DNA from: a virus
Reading direction: 5' to 3' (one strand)
DNA: 64,000 nucleotides
IMG/VR virus record: IMGVR_UViG_3300038415_000014
Span: 1 to 64,000 of that record
Made by a program: the position numbers and the translations under genes. The notes beneath the pieces are model-generated. The model made no database searches and was not told where the DNA came from. It saw only the letters and a list, made by a program, of their open reading frames with translations. Positions 31,401-40,339 of this stretch are shown piece by piece (positions within the stretch are counted from its first letter, which is position 1; every line of letters starts with the position of its first letter).

Positions 31401-34400
31401 TCTAGAGGTTTCTGGTTGGGGCGCGTCAGCATGTTGGGGATCAACGAGGTCGAGGCCAACTGATAGGCATCTGCACTCAGCAACGGACCCTGAGTGTGTC
31501 CCTTGTCCGAGAATGATGTCTCGGTCCCCCAAGCATCCCCTTGGTAGGGGGTCCTGCTGTAGTTGATGAGAGCTGTATCCGTAGTGGTGAGGGGTCCTGG
31601 CAGAATAGTGTTAGGCCCATTCACCAGGCTCGAACTAGCCGTAAGGGATATAGCCATCTTGAATGGCTGACTGAGATCAAAAGCTCCCCGGTCAAAACCA
31701 AACACACAAGCTTCAATGATGTAGTTTCCGGAAGCAAATGTAGATATCGGGTTGGGGGACTTAGTTAGATCAATGGTATCCGCGTTCAGGATGAAAGTAC
31801 TATCACCATTGACATCCTTCTCTATCCAGAAAGTCGGACCAATGAAGTCACCGCGCAATAGGTTGGTGGCTCCTGTACCAGTGAAGGTTCGATCCCCTCC
31901 AGCTCCAACGTTGAAAGATGATCCATGAATCTTGTAGTCTTGAGCCTCATAGACCGCAAACAACCTTGCGATACCGTAGTAGGGTGGTAGCTCAAGCCCT
32001 TGCCTCCCCAAACCTCGCGCGGTTGAAAGTGCTCCAATCACCGTTGGGTCATCATTGAATAGCCTCATCCCAGCATAGCTAATGATGAAGCTGTCCCCTG
32101 TCGCGGTATTGTAGGTTAGTGGTAGTGAAGTCTGCAGATTTAGAGTAGAGAAGATAGCACAGGTAAGCTGTCCACCTGCTATCGAGTAGTTGATGTACTC
32201 GGTGTTGAAGAGGGTAGTGTTTGTGGCAACCCTCTCTTGAGACATCAGCATGAAGTTGATGCCCCGATGGAAGTTCCCTCCACTTGTAACCGGAATAATC
32301 GGTACCTCTACAGCACCCCAACCTGGAACTAGATGGCGGGGTAGGAGAGCATATCTTGTGTGATCAAACAAAGCCAGCGGATCAGACCCACTTGGTGTCA
32401 TGATGCTACCAGTGATGGGACTTGGAACGGGGAACTGTATTGCCTGGAACGGGGTAATGGCTACAGTTTTTGACCCAAGATCTGCATAGGATTCTGCTGT
32501 TACTGGCAGAAGACTCTTGTAGGTGTCGCCCCTGAACTTGCTCCAGAGCGCTGTCCAAGCTGTACGAAGTTGGAAGGTATTAGCTTGACTGTACTCCACC
32601 TGATGGAGTAGTTGAGCGTTAGGGTTGAGTAGTGCAATGTTATGAATGGAGTCAGGTCGCCTTGATAGCCCACGACCACTACCATATTGAATATGCGTAG
32701 TAGCATATAGGTTCAATACATTTGCAGGGGATAGAGGAGAATAAGTACCCGCAACTAGAGTAATGACTAGGTTATCAGTTGGACTGGGATTTGGAGGAGT
32801 TACAGTGAAATAGTGCTGTGGTAAAGATGTTGCTTGACCCTCAACGCGGATCTGAACCGCTCCAGTACCTTTCCGAATGACATATGGAGTCAGGGTGGCC
32901 GCAGGAATAGTCGTGGATACCGTCAATACTGTGGTGGTTACCTGAATGATGGTGTACGACCCAGCAGCAATAGGAGAATCATTAACGGTTATGACAAGAG
33001 TATCCCCAATCTCAACTCCGCTAGCTACATAGTCGTTGGTAGCGTCAATGAACTGGTCGGTACCTGAAGAAGTACCTGTCCCTGAGGCTGGCTGGTCATT
33101 GAGGAATCTGATCTGGTCAGCATCAGATACTGAGACTCCGGTCTTGAACTGATCTACCGGGATACTGAGTTGATCCCCTATAGTCCAAATTGCTGTGGTA
33201 GCTTGAGCTACAATGTTTGCATTCACATGCAAACCCCAAGGTTGTACAACCGCAACTGGGAAAGTTGGTGAGGGTCCTGACCAAGTTGTTGGCTTGAAGA
33301 TTACCTCTACGGGTTGTTGAACCGCCGCATCCGAGAAGATCATGCGAATGTGGTCAGGCCCATCAAGCTGAGTGACCCCCAAACTGATTGGTGGGGTCAA
33401 GCTGATCTTGTCTTCGTAGAGAAGATAAATCCCACGCGGGTCAGTTCCGGTTCTCTTCCAGTTGGCTCGTAGTTGCCCCTTGAGCAACTTGTCTAAGTTC
33501 GACCGAAGAGTGCTGTGGTAGTTGAAACCAGCTGGGTTGACTGCATGCCTAAGATCTAGAACGTCAGTCCCAGTGATCTGGTCTGAGTACAGTCCGTCGG
33601 GTCGAGTAGAGACAACCGTGATGGTTGCCCCAGCCTTATGAACAGCGGCCGCTGTACCATTAGCCCCCCTACCAGTAGTCGGGGTGATAGTAAGTATGGT
33701 ACCAGAAATACCAGAATAAGTGATAAGTTCTTCGTCGATCTTAATCGTCACCGACGACGCTGGGGTCAACGGAAGAGGGATATTTGAGGATGAGACCAGA
33801 GTTGCACTGAAAGAAGATGCACTAAGATCAGCGGCGAGAGTTGGTACCGTTGAGAATGTAAGAGTCCCAGTTCGGTCTACCGCGGTTGGATTGCGGTTGA
33901 ACCCACCATTCAGGTTCTGAGATGGCTCGCCTGCCCACAAGATGGCATTGCGACGGAAGACAATACAGATCGGGATTGCGTAGACATAACCATCCACTGT
34001 CCCAAGAACGTTCTGAGTCCCGTCTCCAGCCCTCCAGAGACCGGGGTCGCCCAGGGTCTCACGCATGTTGGCGAAGGTGTACCCGCCGACTGATGGAGGG
34101 GTTGCCTGTGCGCCTTGGGCCTTGACCACTGTTGGATCGAAGCCGTCAGGGTTGGTACTCAGATTGATGAGCCCCTTGACTACTCGAATGCGGTACTGTA
34201 GCTGTACACGCTCGGTGGTCTCTTCCCCGATAGCTGGGTCGAGGATATCATCGGGGAGGTAGCTAAACCCACCTTCGACATTGCCTAACTTAAAAATTGC
34301 GGACCCATTCGGCTTGTTGATGGTCGAGGGGTATGGAGCAATACGAGCTTTCCAGACTTCGAGGAACACGAAATCCGCTCGGGCGTCCCCCGCCGATCCT

Positions 34401-34795
34401 GGAGGAGGTTCGAGGGTAACCTTATTCCAAGTGTCAGTATCATCAGGGCTTCCTGGGGGGTCCCCTGTTTGAGTCCCCGCAACAGGAACTAACCAACCAT
34501 TGACGACCGCCCACATGATGGACTGCTTATCGCCGGAGCGCTGCCTGCCAAACTTGAACCAATTAGACCAAGTTGGGTCGGTTTGATAGTCCTTCGATGG
34601 GTTGATGTCGTTCCCGAACCAACCAGATGGGGTTCCAAGGAGAGACCTCTGGCGATCAAACCCAGCTGCGAGGTCACCAACGAGGTTCCACTCGGAGTCG
34701 AGTGGGCAGAGACCCGCTTGCCAGATTACACTCAGAAATTGAGTGGTCGCTGGATCAAGAACTCTGCTAACGCCTTCTCCTAGGTTATCAGTCAT
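28457..34795 (-). CDS. Very large tail-fibre-like virion protein
   Basis: Start ATG 34793-34795 (GGAG eight bases upstream) gives 2112 residues; a longer frame to 34876 lies inside the HNH gene. The N-terminus (VLDPATTQFLSVIWQAGLCP, then LDSEWNLVGDL) resembles an attachment domain I have seen in other phage fibre proteins. The middle has beta-rich domains, including a 60-residue module (F-x-A-S-G-V-E-I-G-D-T-L-V-I, about residue 585) shared with two other virion proteins. Around 1500-1640 are Gly/Ser/Thr-rich repeats (GNGGNV, GGTTFNGNGGNVTV) typical of beta-helical fibre shafts. The end is a small beta domain. It is probably a receptor-binding or long tail fibre. Confidence 0.8.
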   Translation of the reverse strand: MTDNLGEGVSRVLDPATTQFLSVIWQAGLCPLDSEWNLVGDLAAGFDRQRSLLGTPSGWFGNDINPSKDYQTDPTWSNWFKFGRQRSGDKQSIMWAVVNGWLVPVAGTQTGDPPGSPDDTDTWNKVTLEPPPGSAGDARADFVFLEVWKARIAPYPSTINKPNGSAIFKLGNVEGGFSYLPDDILDPAIGEETTERVQLQYRIRVVKGLINLSTNPDGFDPTVVKAQGAQATPPSVGGYTFANMRETLGDPGLWRAGDGTQNVLGTVDGYVYAIPICIVFRRNAILWAGEPSQNLNGGFNRNPTAVDRTGTLTFSTVPTLAADLSASSFSATLVSSSNIPLPLTPASSVTIKIDEELITYSGISGTILTITPTTGRGANGTAAAVHKAGATITVVSTRPDGLYSDQITGTDVLDLRHAVNPAGFNYHSTLRSNLDKLLKGQLRANWKRTGTDPRGIYLLYEDKISLTPPISLGVTQLDGPDHIRMIFSDAAVQQPVEVIFKPTTWSGPSPTFPVAVVQPWGLHVNANIVAQATTAIWTIGDQLSIPVDQFKTGVSVSDADQIRFLNDQPASGTGTSSGTDQFIDATNDYVASGVEIGDTLVITVNDSPIAAGSYTIIQVTTTVLTVSTTIPAATLTPYVIRKGTGAVQIRVEGQATSLPQHYFTVTPPNPSPTDNLVITLVAGTYSPLSPANVLNLYATTHIQYGSGRGLSRRPDSIHNIALLNPNAQLLHQVEYSQANTFQLRTAWTALWSKFRGDTYKSLLPVTAESYADLGSKTVAITPFQAIQFPVPSPITGSIMTPSGSDPLALFDHTRYALLPRHLVPGWGAVEVPIIPVTSGGNFHRGINFMLMSQERVATNTTLFNTEYINYSIAGGQLTCAIFSTLNLQTSLPLTYNTATGDSFIISYAGMRLFNDDPTVIGALSTARGLGRQGLELPPYYGIARLFAVYEAQDYKIHGSSFNVGAGGDRTFTGTGATNLLRGDFIGPTFWIEKDVNGDSTFILNADTIDLTKSPNPISTFASGNYIIEACVFGFDRGAFDLSQPFKMAISLTASSSLVNGPNTILPGPLTTTDTALINYSRTPYQGDAWGTETSFSDKGHTQGPLLSADAYQLASTSLIPNMLTRPNQKPLEVLASVGFITTLGTGRLSGDFSLANAYDIRNVGYEDPTDPSAPYPPHTSGGPRPLVKSGALGSLANYGDLEANPEYLGCTERLPLGALYRDKDFHGSRFSDELSSPLVYLDTAGVGSGVAGLARTSELDQTEALMMPASVSAGVPGDVLVMVDGSPADYTQLLNYRVNRGGSVFVGSGDRPGGEVFATYSRLLGSGKGSRVLVGRAFLVRNAPTSAGSVEVSGGDELMMAITTQVMELGTTPIEAMILLGTNGSSEGYAAADLYRIEGHPIITNHTFYDVDPSTIQLPLGKTIAQITAPSPTPAIPIGAASTVYASDGTRNFWTNIPTLTGLDIVGNLVVSGTASVSGNLLATSSALTFTNATRIGTTNLSSGTTSSLLVSTGDGSGTASTGNLTVTPGTSSGSGAAGGLVLNGGSSTGSSGNGGNVIVAGGTTFNGNGGNVTVRGGTAGVSGNGGSVTIASGLGTVTNGSVIVKIGPLVTVASFNNVDLILGLTSGTGNYGIQFTAGVTNPSISQATGTGPGNNLSISSQSAGSTNNSGGSIYFTTGIGLGTGGAGGFSFSNGFRNNLRISGTDTESTYFGTNIVEVGDTNAFDIFSSVFSSRVIAPKIGQKATNGDVYDYTLTIKAADIATAFLGKGADLALFAGNAAGDVSHPKPGGDIYLKTGKGSFDRSGQVFVQVETGTTMSPAPVTVATITQSAVIVDVNDLVFDPAVNAPLVAQQDATGADGSNLKVQAQKGDQTAGSSHSGGNLILISGAHGPSGGSNGVIEIQLGNHSYPRAIVDENGIGIAHTELAGTNCGLGLDTSSNDPPVHPGSVDTVLYVNSFGDVRSSNSRGVITLNGTVNRIVDTSSFTASPVTASSPTALMASFPTFTGVLEGDIIEGSACFHVVAAASTGNVGTIYLILKDGSTLDIYQYSFSMNAAIDTIVTIPFSYTAGPSTTATVGIRPEAASSDGTTGIYVSAIGSTGKWLFSKQTRP

Positions 34796-35708
34796 TTGTG
34801 GTCTCCATACAGATCTGCTTCTGCATGGAAGACCTGAAAGAAGGAATACCGACTTTCTTTCGGTAGGTGCACACATTGACAGGTGAGGTACTAAATCTAG
34901 TTGCTACCTCACGATCTGTTAGTTTTCCTGCGAACTTATGCCATGGTCTTATTGCTGGAGTTAGTACCCTACGAGTGGGAGCCCTCACTGAGGTTTGAAC
35001 CTCACCAGAACTGTTTCGCTCCCATACCATAGGGATCTCACTTATACCAGTACGTAGAGCCCCTTTTGCTTGAACCTGAGTTCTCTCTCGATGACAGTTT
35101 GCGCAGACTACCTCACATTTAGCCACTTCAGCAAGAATGGCCTTACAAGACTTCATCTGAGAAACAGATCCAACTTTAACACCACGTACATGGTCAAAAT
35201 CCATCTGACAGTAATGGAATGACCTCCCACAATCAGCACATGGCTTATCCTTGAGCTGAAGGATAAGTTCTCTCCTACTATCTATAACCTTTGGTGGTCT
35301 CCAAGTCCTCATACGATGACAGCGCACACAAACCACATCACATTTAGCTATTTCGCCTAAGATCCTAGCCCAAGGAGCTGTAGTCTTGTTCAGAAGATGA
35401 TTGATCTCATTTTCCTTGCAAGTAGGGTCTCGATGATCAAAATCCATGACATAGGGTGGGTAGGATAGACCGCAATCCTTACATGGAACACTCTTTAACC
35501 TGTCTACCGCTATATGCCGCTCAGCCTTCTTACGACGACAGATCTCAACATTCTTACGTCGATAGTGCTTCCGATTGAACTCTCTGTAGGCTTGAAAATC
35601 AGCCTTCTTCAAGGAATAGCGCTCCCTACCGTAGGCTCGCTCACACTCTCGACACTGGCGATGACCCTTTCGGAAATCACCTGGCCTACTGCACTTAGAA
35701 CAGATCAC
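34788..35708 (-). CDS. HNH homing endonuclease with two HNH units and a C-terminal HTH
   Basis: A 306-residue protein. An N-terminal zinc finger (CSKC, CREC) and a basic helix are followed by two HNH units: CKDCGLSYPPYVMDFDHRDP with VVCVRCHRMRTW, and CADCGRSFHYCQMDFDHVRG with VVCANCHRERT. The last 60 residues contain a helix-turn-helix (LTDREVATRFSTSPVNVCTY). GTG start at 35706-35708. It lies between two virion genes, overlapping the tail-fibre start by eight bases. It is free-standing, without intron signals. Confidence 0.85.
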   Translation of the reverse strand: MICSKCSRPGDFRKGHRQCRECERAYGRERYSLKKADFQAYREFNRKHYRRKNVEICRRKKAERHIAVDRLKSVPCKDCGLSYPPYVMDFDHRDPTCKENEINHLLNKTTAPWARILGEIAKCDVVCVRCHRMRTWRPPKVIDSRRELILQLKDKPCADCGRSFHYCQMDFDHVRGVKVGSVSQMKSCKAILAEVAKCEVVCANCHRERTQVQAKGALRTGISEIPMVWERNSSGEVQTSVRAPTRRVLTPAIRPWHKFAGKLTDREVATRFSTSPVNVCTYRKKVGIPSFRSSMQKQICMETTND

Positions 35709-35729
35709 ACCTTCAATTACACCGACAGG

Positions 35730-36377
35730 TCAAAAAGTCAACCTCCAGACAATAGTTAAGGTCGACGTAGCTGGTTTGGTCTGCACAGCGAAGGTAAGGT
35801 AGTTGGCCATCGTTTCCTTGGTGGTCAGGTCAACCGTCGGGTCATACGGGCCATTTGGAGGAGAAACAGGATTCTTAATAGCTAGGTTAGTAGAAATGGT
35901 ACCACCTAGGATACCCATCTCAACGAGTGGCCCTACTGCCTCTGATTCTGTAAATGTAGTTACGAAGTCAACAACATTTGTAGGAATAGCTGTTGGATTA
36001 CCTAACGAGTCGATGAAAGTCGATGATGCAAAGACCTTGCGCGTCAACTCAGCAAATAGGGCTCGTTGGGTAAGCGTAGGAGCTGGTGGCGCCAGGGGGT
36101 TCCAACCGGTATCACCAGTACCTATAGCGAGGCAGAAACCCCCGTGAAGTCCGGTCTCAGCATTGTTTTTGAAGAGGCGCGCGACTAGTATCGAGGCGTC
36201 ACGGACTACAAGGTTGTCAAAGTGGCGTTGTTCTTGGATCTCCCCGGTCTTGCCATCTCGAAGGGTCATAAAGACCTCACCCTTCTTGATGCAAGTCATC
36301 CGATCCTCATAGCGGTTTACCCAAGCCATGCTGATGGCATCTCTGATTCGATTGAATGTATCGCTAACCTTGAACAT
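35730..36377 (-). CDS. Virion structural protein (tail or baseplate)
   Basis: A 215-residue protein with a conserved-looking core (DNLVVRDASILVARLFKN, then AIGTGDTGWNPLAPPAPT, then QRALFAELTRKVFASSTFID, then VDFVTTFTESEAVGPLVEMG). I recall this pattern in structural proteins beside tail-fibre genes in other large phages; the role may be a fibre attachment or wedge component. GGAGTAG precedes the start. It is followed by the HNH gene and then the giant fibre gene. Confidence 0.7.
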   Translation of the reverse strand: MFKVSDTFNRIRDAISMAWVNRYEDRMTCIKKGEVFMTLRDGKTGEIQEQRHFDNLVVRDASILVARLFKNNAETGLHGGFCLAIGTGDTGWNPLAPPAPTLTQRALFAELTRKVFASSTFIDSLGNPTAIPTNVVDFVTTFTESEAVGPLVEMGILGGTISTNLAIKNPVSPPNGPYDPTVDLTTKETMANYLTFAVQTKPATSTLTIVWRLTF

Positions 36378-36395
36378 TACCTACTCCAATCTATA

Positions 36396-36417
36396 GAAGG
36401 GTCACCGCCTACCCTTC
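36396..36417 (-). other. Short hairpin at the end of the LamG-type gene
   Basis: GAAGGGT and ACCCTTC form a 7-base stem with an 8-base loop overlapping the stop codon of the gene at 36409-40332. No T-run follows on the minus strand, so a terminator role is doubtful; it may slow ribosomes or stabilise mRNA. Confidence 0.3.
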
Positions 36418-39400
36418 GTTAGCTTCCATTCCAGAGTCGCCTGAAAAGGTAATCGATAGGGAGACCACAGGTGGATCAAACACCATCGAGACCTGGTCAT
36501 CCGAGAAGGCAGACAACAAATCAGACTTCCCCGAAGTTTTCTCTATGACTTCGAGTCTATTGTACAGAACACCATCTGGGATGATGAATCTAACTTTGAG
36601 TGATGGGACGTTCCCTAATGGTCCGAACCCAAAGCCATCGACCCCCATGGCTGCCCCACCAAAACCGGTAGCACTGTAGGGTGCAAAGGGCGGTATGGTC
36701 TTCTTGCGAACATCATAGGTCTGAGTAGAAGGAACTAAGGGGGTCCCATCATTCAACTTGGTGAAGGCATGAACATTGGGGTTATTGACGTATGCCTCCC
36801 AAAGATACGGGACCCCAGTTGAAGCCGACGAGTACTGAGTATGGTTGTGCGCCACCCGCCCCAAGAGGTGCTCAGGGGAGCTCATGACGTTACGCTGATT
36901 CGATACTTGGTGCGGGGGGACCGCCTTGACTTCAATTGGAGCCCGAGTGATCCCATACTGCAGGAAGGGCCATGCACTCTGAGACAAGTTGGTTGGGTCA
37001 AACGCTCCCCAGGTGATCGAAGGCAAGCCCCGATTGAATTGATTGGGAAGACCAACAGAACTAGAAGGCAGTGTCGTGTTGTTGTACTCAACCTGGATGA
37101 TAGGGGTCGTACTAGAGTCGACAAACAAGGCTATGAACCCAGCAGGATCTCTAAGTAGCTGGTAGGTATGATTCATCGCCCACTCGAACTGGGCTGGGAT
37201 TCGGTACTCAACTACGGTATGCCCAGGTTGCGGGAGCAAGTTGACAAAGGTGATCGTGTTGGTACTTACAGTGAATACCGAGTAAACCCCTCGATTGTCC
37301 CCGAAATCGATGATGAGGTCATCTCCGATTTGGACCCCAGCACCTATGAAGTCAGCCAACAAGTCTGTGAGTTGGTTGCCTGAGGTACGCGCCTGACCCT
37401 TCGCCTTGAGAGGCAGGTAGTACCCAAGGAGGCTGCTCTGGTCCACACCCTTCCAGATACCAACGTAGTGGCTAACTCCGGAGACCGGTTGAGCCCTCCA
37501 ACCATTTACGTAATGCCAATCAATCACTGAGAGTGCTTGACCGCTGCTGGCCGTCGAAGAGCCAAAGGAGAACGTAGGAACCGAGACTGGTGAAACCGTG
37601 GTAAACCCAGAGTAGGCAAAGGACCCAATGAGAACCCCATCGATGTATAGAATCACCAAGTCAGCTGCAGTATTCTTAGCAACTCGATAGATGTGGGTCT
37701 TTCCATCTGCCCAGTTGAAGGCAAAGGCTTGAAGTACTAGACCATCTGAGTGGAAAGCCACCTGCGGGTTTACAGGATCTCTCCTGAGCATGACCCCAAT
37801 GGTCTTAGTCCCATCATAGACATCCACTGTTGCCCCACAGAAGTAATCAGTTGGGTCAGGAGTCGAGGATACTACCTCACACTTGAACTCGAAGTAATAG
37901 TCGATTGAGACGTAAAAGATCCTGTTGAGCGATGAACTTGACTCAAGATCCTCGATAGCAAAGACACGTCCGTCAGTTAGGCTTGAGTCTTGGATCTGGA
38001 GAATCCGACCCACCATGACCGCAGGTTGGCCCCCAAGAGAGGTCCAAGGGCGAGGGGTGGCTTCTTGAGGCAAGGAGCGCCCTGGGTAGCTGACCTTCGG
38101 TTGTGGAGTGGTGGGGAAGAAGCAGACCTGGACCAGCCGGTTACCATCGTCCACGGCTGCCATGATGGCGTTCGGAGTGATCCCGTGGGTGAGCGTTCGT
38201 AATGTAACCTCAAAGTCCAGTACGGTATTGGTCGATGCACTCAGTAAAGGTTCAATCCTGGTGAACCCCTTGAAGTCACCGCCAACAAGACCCACTTCTT
38301 CCGAAGTCGCTAAGTCAGTCGCTGAAGTCGAATCCAGTACTAGGACCCCACCCACAAGAGTCTCGTTCCCATGATAGCCAACCGGTGTCCAAGGGTTGGT
38401 GGCGTTCTCCGGCAAGACCGTCGGAGTGTAGGACACGAACGAAGACGGAATGCTCTGCTGGGGGTTGGTGGGGAGTACTAGATAGTGAACGAAGTCCCAT
38501 ACACTGGTACTCGTTGCTCCTCTGCTCAAAGATCCAAAGAAAATATTCTGGATCTCGTTGAATGAGTCGTTCAGCTCTTCCAAGAACGGAAGCTGGGCCT
38601 CGGAGATTGATAGGCTAGGTACAACCTCACCATCGACATAGAAGTTGACCGTACCGCTTGTATCTCTGAATAGTCGATAGGAGTGGATCGTAGACCAATC
38701 AAAGTCAAAGGTTGTCCACCCAGAGATCTTGGATGGGTCATCCCCATTGCCTCGTAGGAGGAAGCCGATCTTGCGAGTGCTACCGTCCAACAAGTAACCT
38801 AGGATTACTGCTCGAATACTATCGGACCAGCCCGTGCAAACCCCAGTAAAGACTCCATCAGGGGTCGTGGCGGTTATCTTCAAGCGCCAGGTGGTGGCGT
38901 AGGCATGCGGGAAAGTCAGATCGATCCCACGACTCCAATAGAAGGGCTGACCCTCAGGGAATGGGCCTATCGTGTTACTGGTGATTGTGAGAAGGCCCCC
39001 ACTTACTGTAGCGGTACCAGTACCCTTGCGATCCCAAGGGGTGGTAGGATCCGATTCAGGTAGGGTATTGGCATCATAGGCTACTGATACCTGAGAGATC
39101 TGACGGGAGAGGGGTGGGAATGCAACCCTATTCTTCGGAGTGTTCAGCAACAACGAGGTTGGGTCATTCGAGAGCGAGGTGTAAGCCCTCTCGTAGGCGC
39201 GGTAGAACACCTCGCGTAGAAGAGGCTGAGGCTGAGGGGCTCGAATATCATCAATGGGGATTCTACTGAGAGCTCCATTTGTAGATTGGATTGCATTCCG
39301 ATAGGGGAATACCCTCTCACCAGTGACCCCAGTTGACCGGTTCCACCTATTCGAAACGAACTCTAACGAGTTGAGCCGTCTGAATTCAACCGCTGGGTCA

Positions 39401-40332
39401 TTGATCCACGAATAATCAATCGAGATACTAGAACCAGGCGCCGGAGGGGTTGCAAGAACAATCTGACCCAGTAGCCCTACCACATGATCAACAGCAACAG
39501 GGGTGCTATTAACTCGCACTACTACATCTGATGGGCTATCAGCGATGAACCCAGTGTTGGGGTTGATGATTGCCCAATAGTTAGTGGCGACATTATCAGT
39601 TGGATCGGAGGTGGGTGCTCTGAAACTAGCTTGAACCCTGGCTCGGGTTGGGTTGATGACTGCTAGGATCTTGTAATCACCACCATTTACCGAGTCTACC
39701 AGCACGTTCGAGGCTTTGAGCCTCAGGTACAAACCAACGTGATTTGAACTCAAGCTTGCGCCCGTGAGTACCACATCACTAGTAGTGACGTTTCCGAAGA
39801 ATCTTGTTGGGGTCGTCTGAACCGACCATTGGTTGCCTGTCTGTACGACAGCTTCAGGTTTTACTATCGGACCCTTATTCGTAAAGAGGGACCGATCCGT
39901 ATAGGGGATCTGGGCCAGGAATTGTGCTGTGTTCCCACTAAGCATCAGCGGGTCGAGATCACTAGCATGCACCCCAGTTACTATCACCGTGTAGGTACCA
40001 GCTATTACTCCAGACACATGCAGTGCTACAACCGTTGCATTGACCGTGAACACTTCAAGAACTGTTACAGCAGAGGGGCCAGTGACGGAGTAAGAAGCTG
40101 GGTCGAGGAGAACCGAATCGATCATCAAAGGCTTGTTGAAAGTGACTAGTAGAATGCTACTGCTAAGAAGGAACTCTGCAGAGGCTACTGAAAACCCAGA
40201 GGATATTGAATTAGCGATCAGGGCAGAAGTCCCATTGAACGTTATCGCTAGGTCAACAGCTGCGCTACCAGCCCCCAGTAGGATATTTCCTGGCTGGCTG
40301 TTAGAAGTTCCGAGTATTCCTGTAAAGGCCAT
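36409..40332 (-). CDS. Large virion protein with three LamG-like lectin modules
   Basis: 1307 residues, start after GAGG (GAGGATCTGATG). The N-terminal 350 residues are beta-rich, with two Ig-like units. Then come three repeats opened by the phrase L-P-[EQ]-x(4-5)-P-W-x(3)-G (near residues 424, 644, 757). LamG-like beta-sandwich segments show a Y-R-[LV] strand, then a V-N-F-Y-V-D-G-E or L-Y-I-D-G strand, at about 500-620, 830-930 and 1054-1110. A shared F-I-G-A-G-V-Q-I-G-D-D-L module lies near 990-1047. LamG folds bind sugars, so this is a candidate receptor-binding fibre or baseplate-fibre connector. It ends with a conserved-looking region after the third module. Confidence 0.75.
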   Translation of the reverse strand: MAFTGILGTSNSQPGNILLGAGSAAVDLAITFNGTSALIANSISSGFSVASAEFLLSSSILLVTFNKPLMIDSVLLDPASYSVTGPSAVTVLEVFTVNATVVALHVSGVIAGTYTVIVTGVHASDLDPLMLSGNTAQFLAQIPYTDRSLFTNKGPIVKPEAVVQTGNQWSVQTTPTRFFGNVTTSDVVLTGASLSSNHVGLYLRLKASNVLVDSVNGGDYKILAVINPTRARVQASFRAPTSDPTDNVATNYWAIINPNTGFIADSPSDVVVRVNSTPVAVDHVVGLLGQIVLATPPAPGSSISIDYSWINDPAVEFRRLNSLEFVSNRWNRSTGVTGERVFPYRNAIQSTNGALSRIPIDDIRAPQPQPLLREVFYRAYERAYTSLSNDPTSLLLNTPKNRVAFPPLSRQISQVSVAYDANTLPESDPTTPWDRKGTGTATVSGGLLTITSNTIGPFPEGQPFYWSRGIDLTFPHAYATTWRLKITATTPDGVFTGVCTGWSDSIRAVILGYLLDGSTRKIGFLLRGNGDDPSKISGWTTFDFDWSTIHSYRLFRDTSGTVNFYVDGEVVPSLSISEAQLPFLEELNDSFNEIQNIFFGSLSRGATSTSVWDFVHYLVLPTNPQQSIPSSFVSYTPTVLPENATNPWTPVGYHGNETLVGGVLVLDSTSATDLATSEEVGLVGGDFKGFTRIEPLLSASTNTVLDFEVTLRTLTHGITPNAIMAAVDDGNRLVQVCFFPTTPQPKVSYPGRSLPQEATPRPWTSLGGQPAVMVGRILQIQDSSLTDGRVFAIEDLESSSSLNRIFYVSIDYYFEFKCEVVSSTPDPTDYFCGATVDVYDGTKTIGVMLRRDPVNPQVAFHSDGLVLQAFAFNWADGKTHIYRVAKNTAADLVILYIDGVLIGSFAYSGFTTVSPVSVPTFSFGSSTASSGQALSVIDWHYVNGWRAQPVSGVSHYVGIWKGVDQSSLLGYYLPLKAKGQARTSGNQLTDLLADFIGAGVQIGDDLIIDFGDNRGVYSVFTVSTNTITFVNLLPQPGHTVVEYRIPAQFEWAMNHTYQLLRDPAGFIALFVDSSTTPIIQVEYNNTTLPSSSVGLPNQFNRGLPSITWGAFDPTNLSQSAWPFLQYGITRAPIEVKAVPPHQVSNQRNVMSSPEHLLGRVAHNHTQYSSASTGVPYLWEAYVNNPNVHAFTKLNDGTPLVPSTQTYDVRKKTIPPFAPYSATGFGGAAMGVDGFGFGPLGNVPSLKVRFIIPDGVLYNRLEVIEKTSGKSDLLSAFSDDQVSMVFDPPVVSLSITFSGDSGMEANEG

Positions 40333-40339
40333 CAGATCC

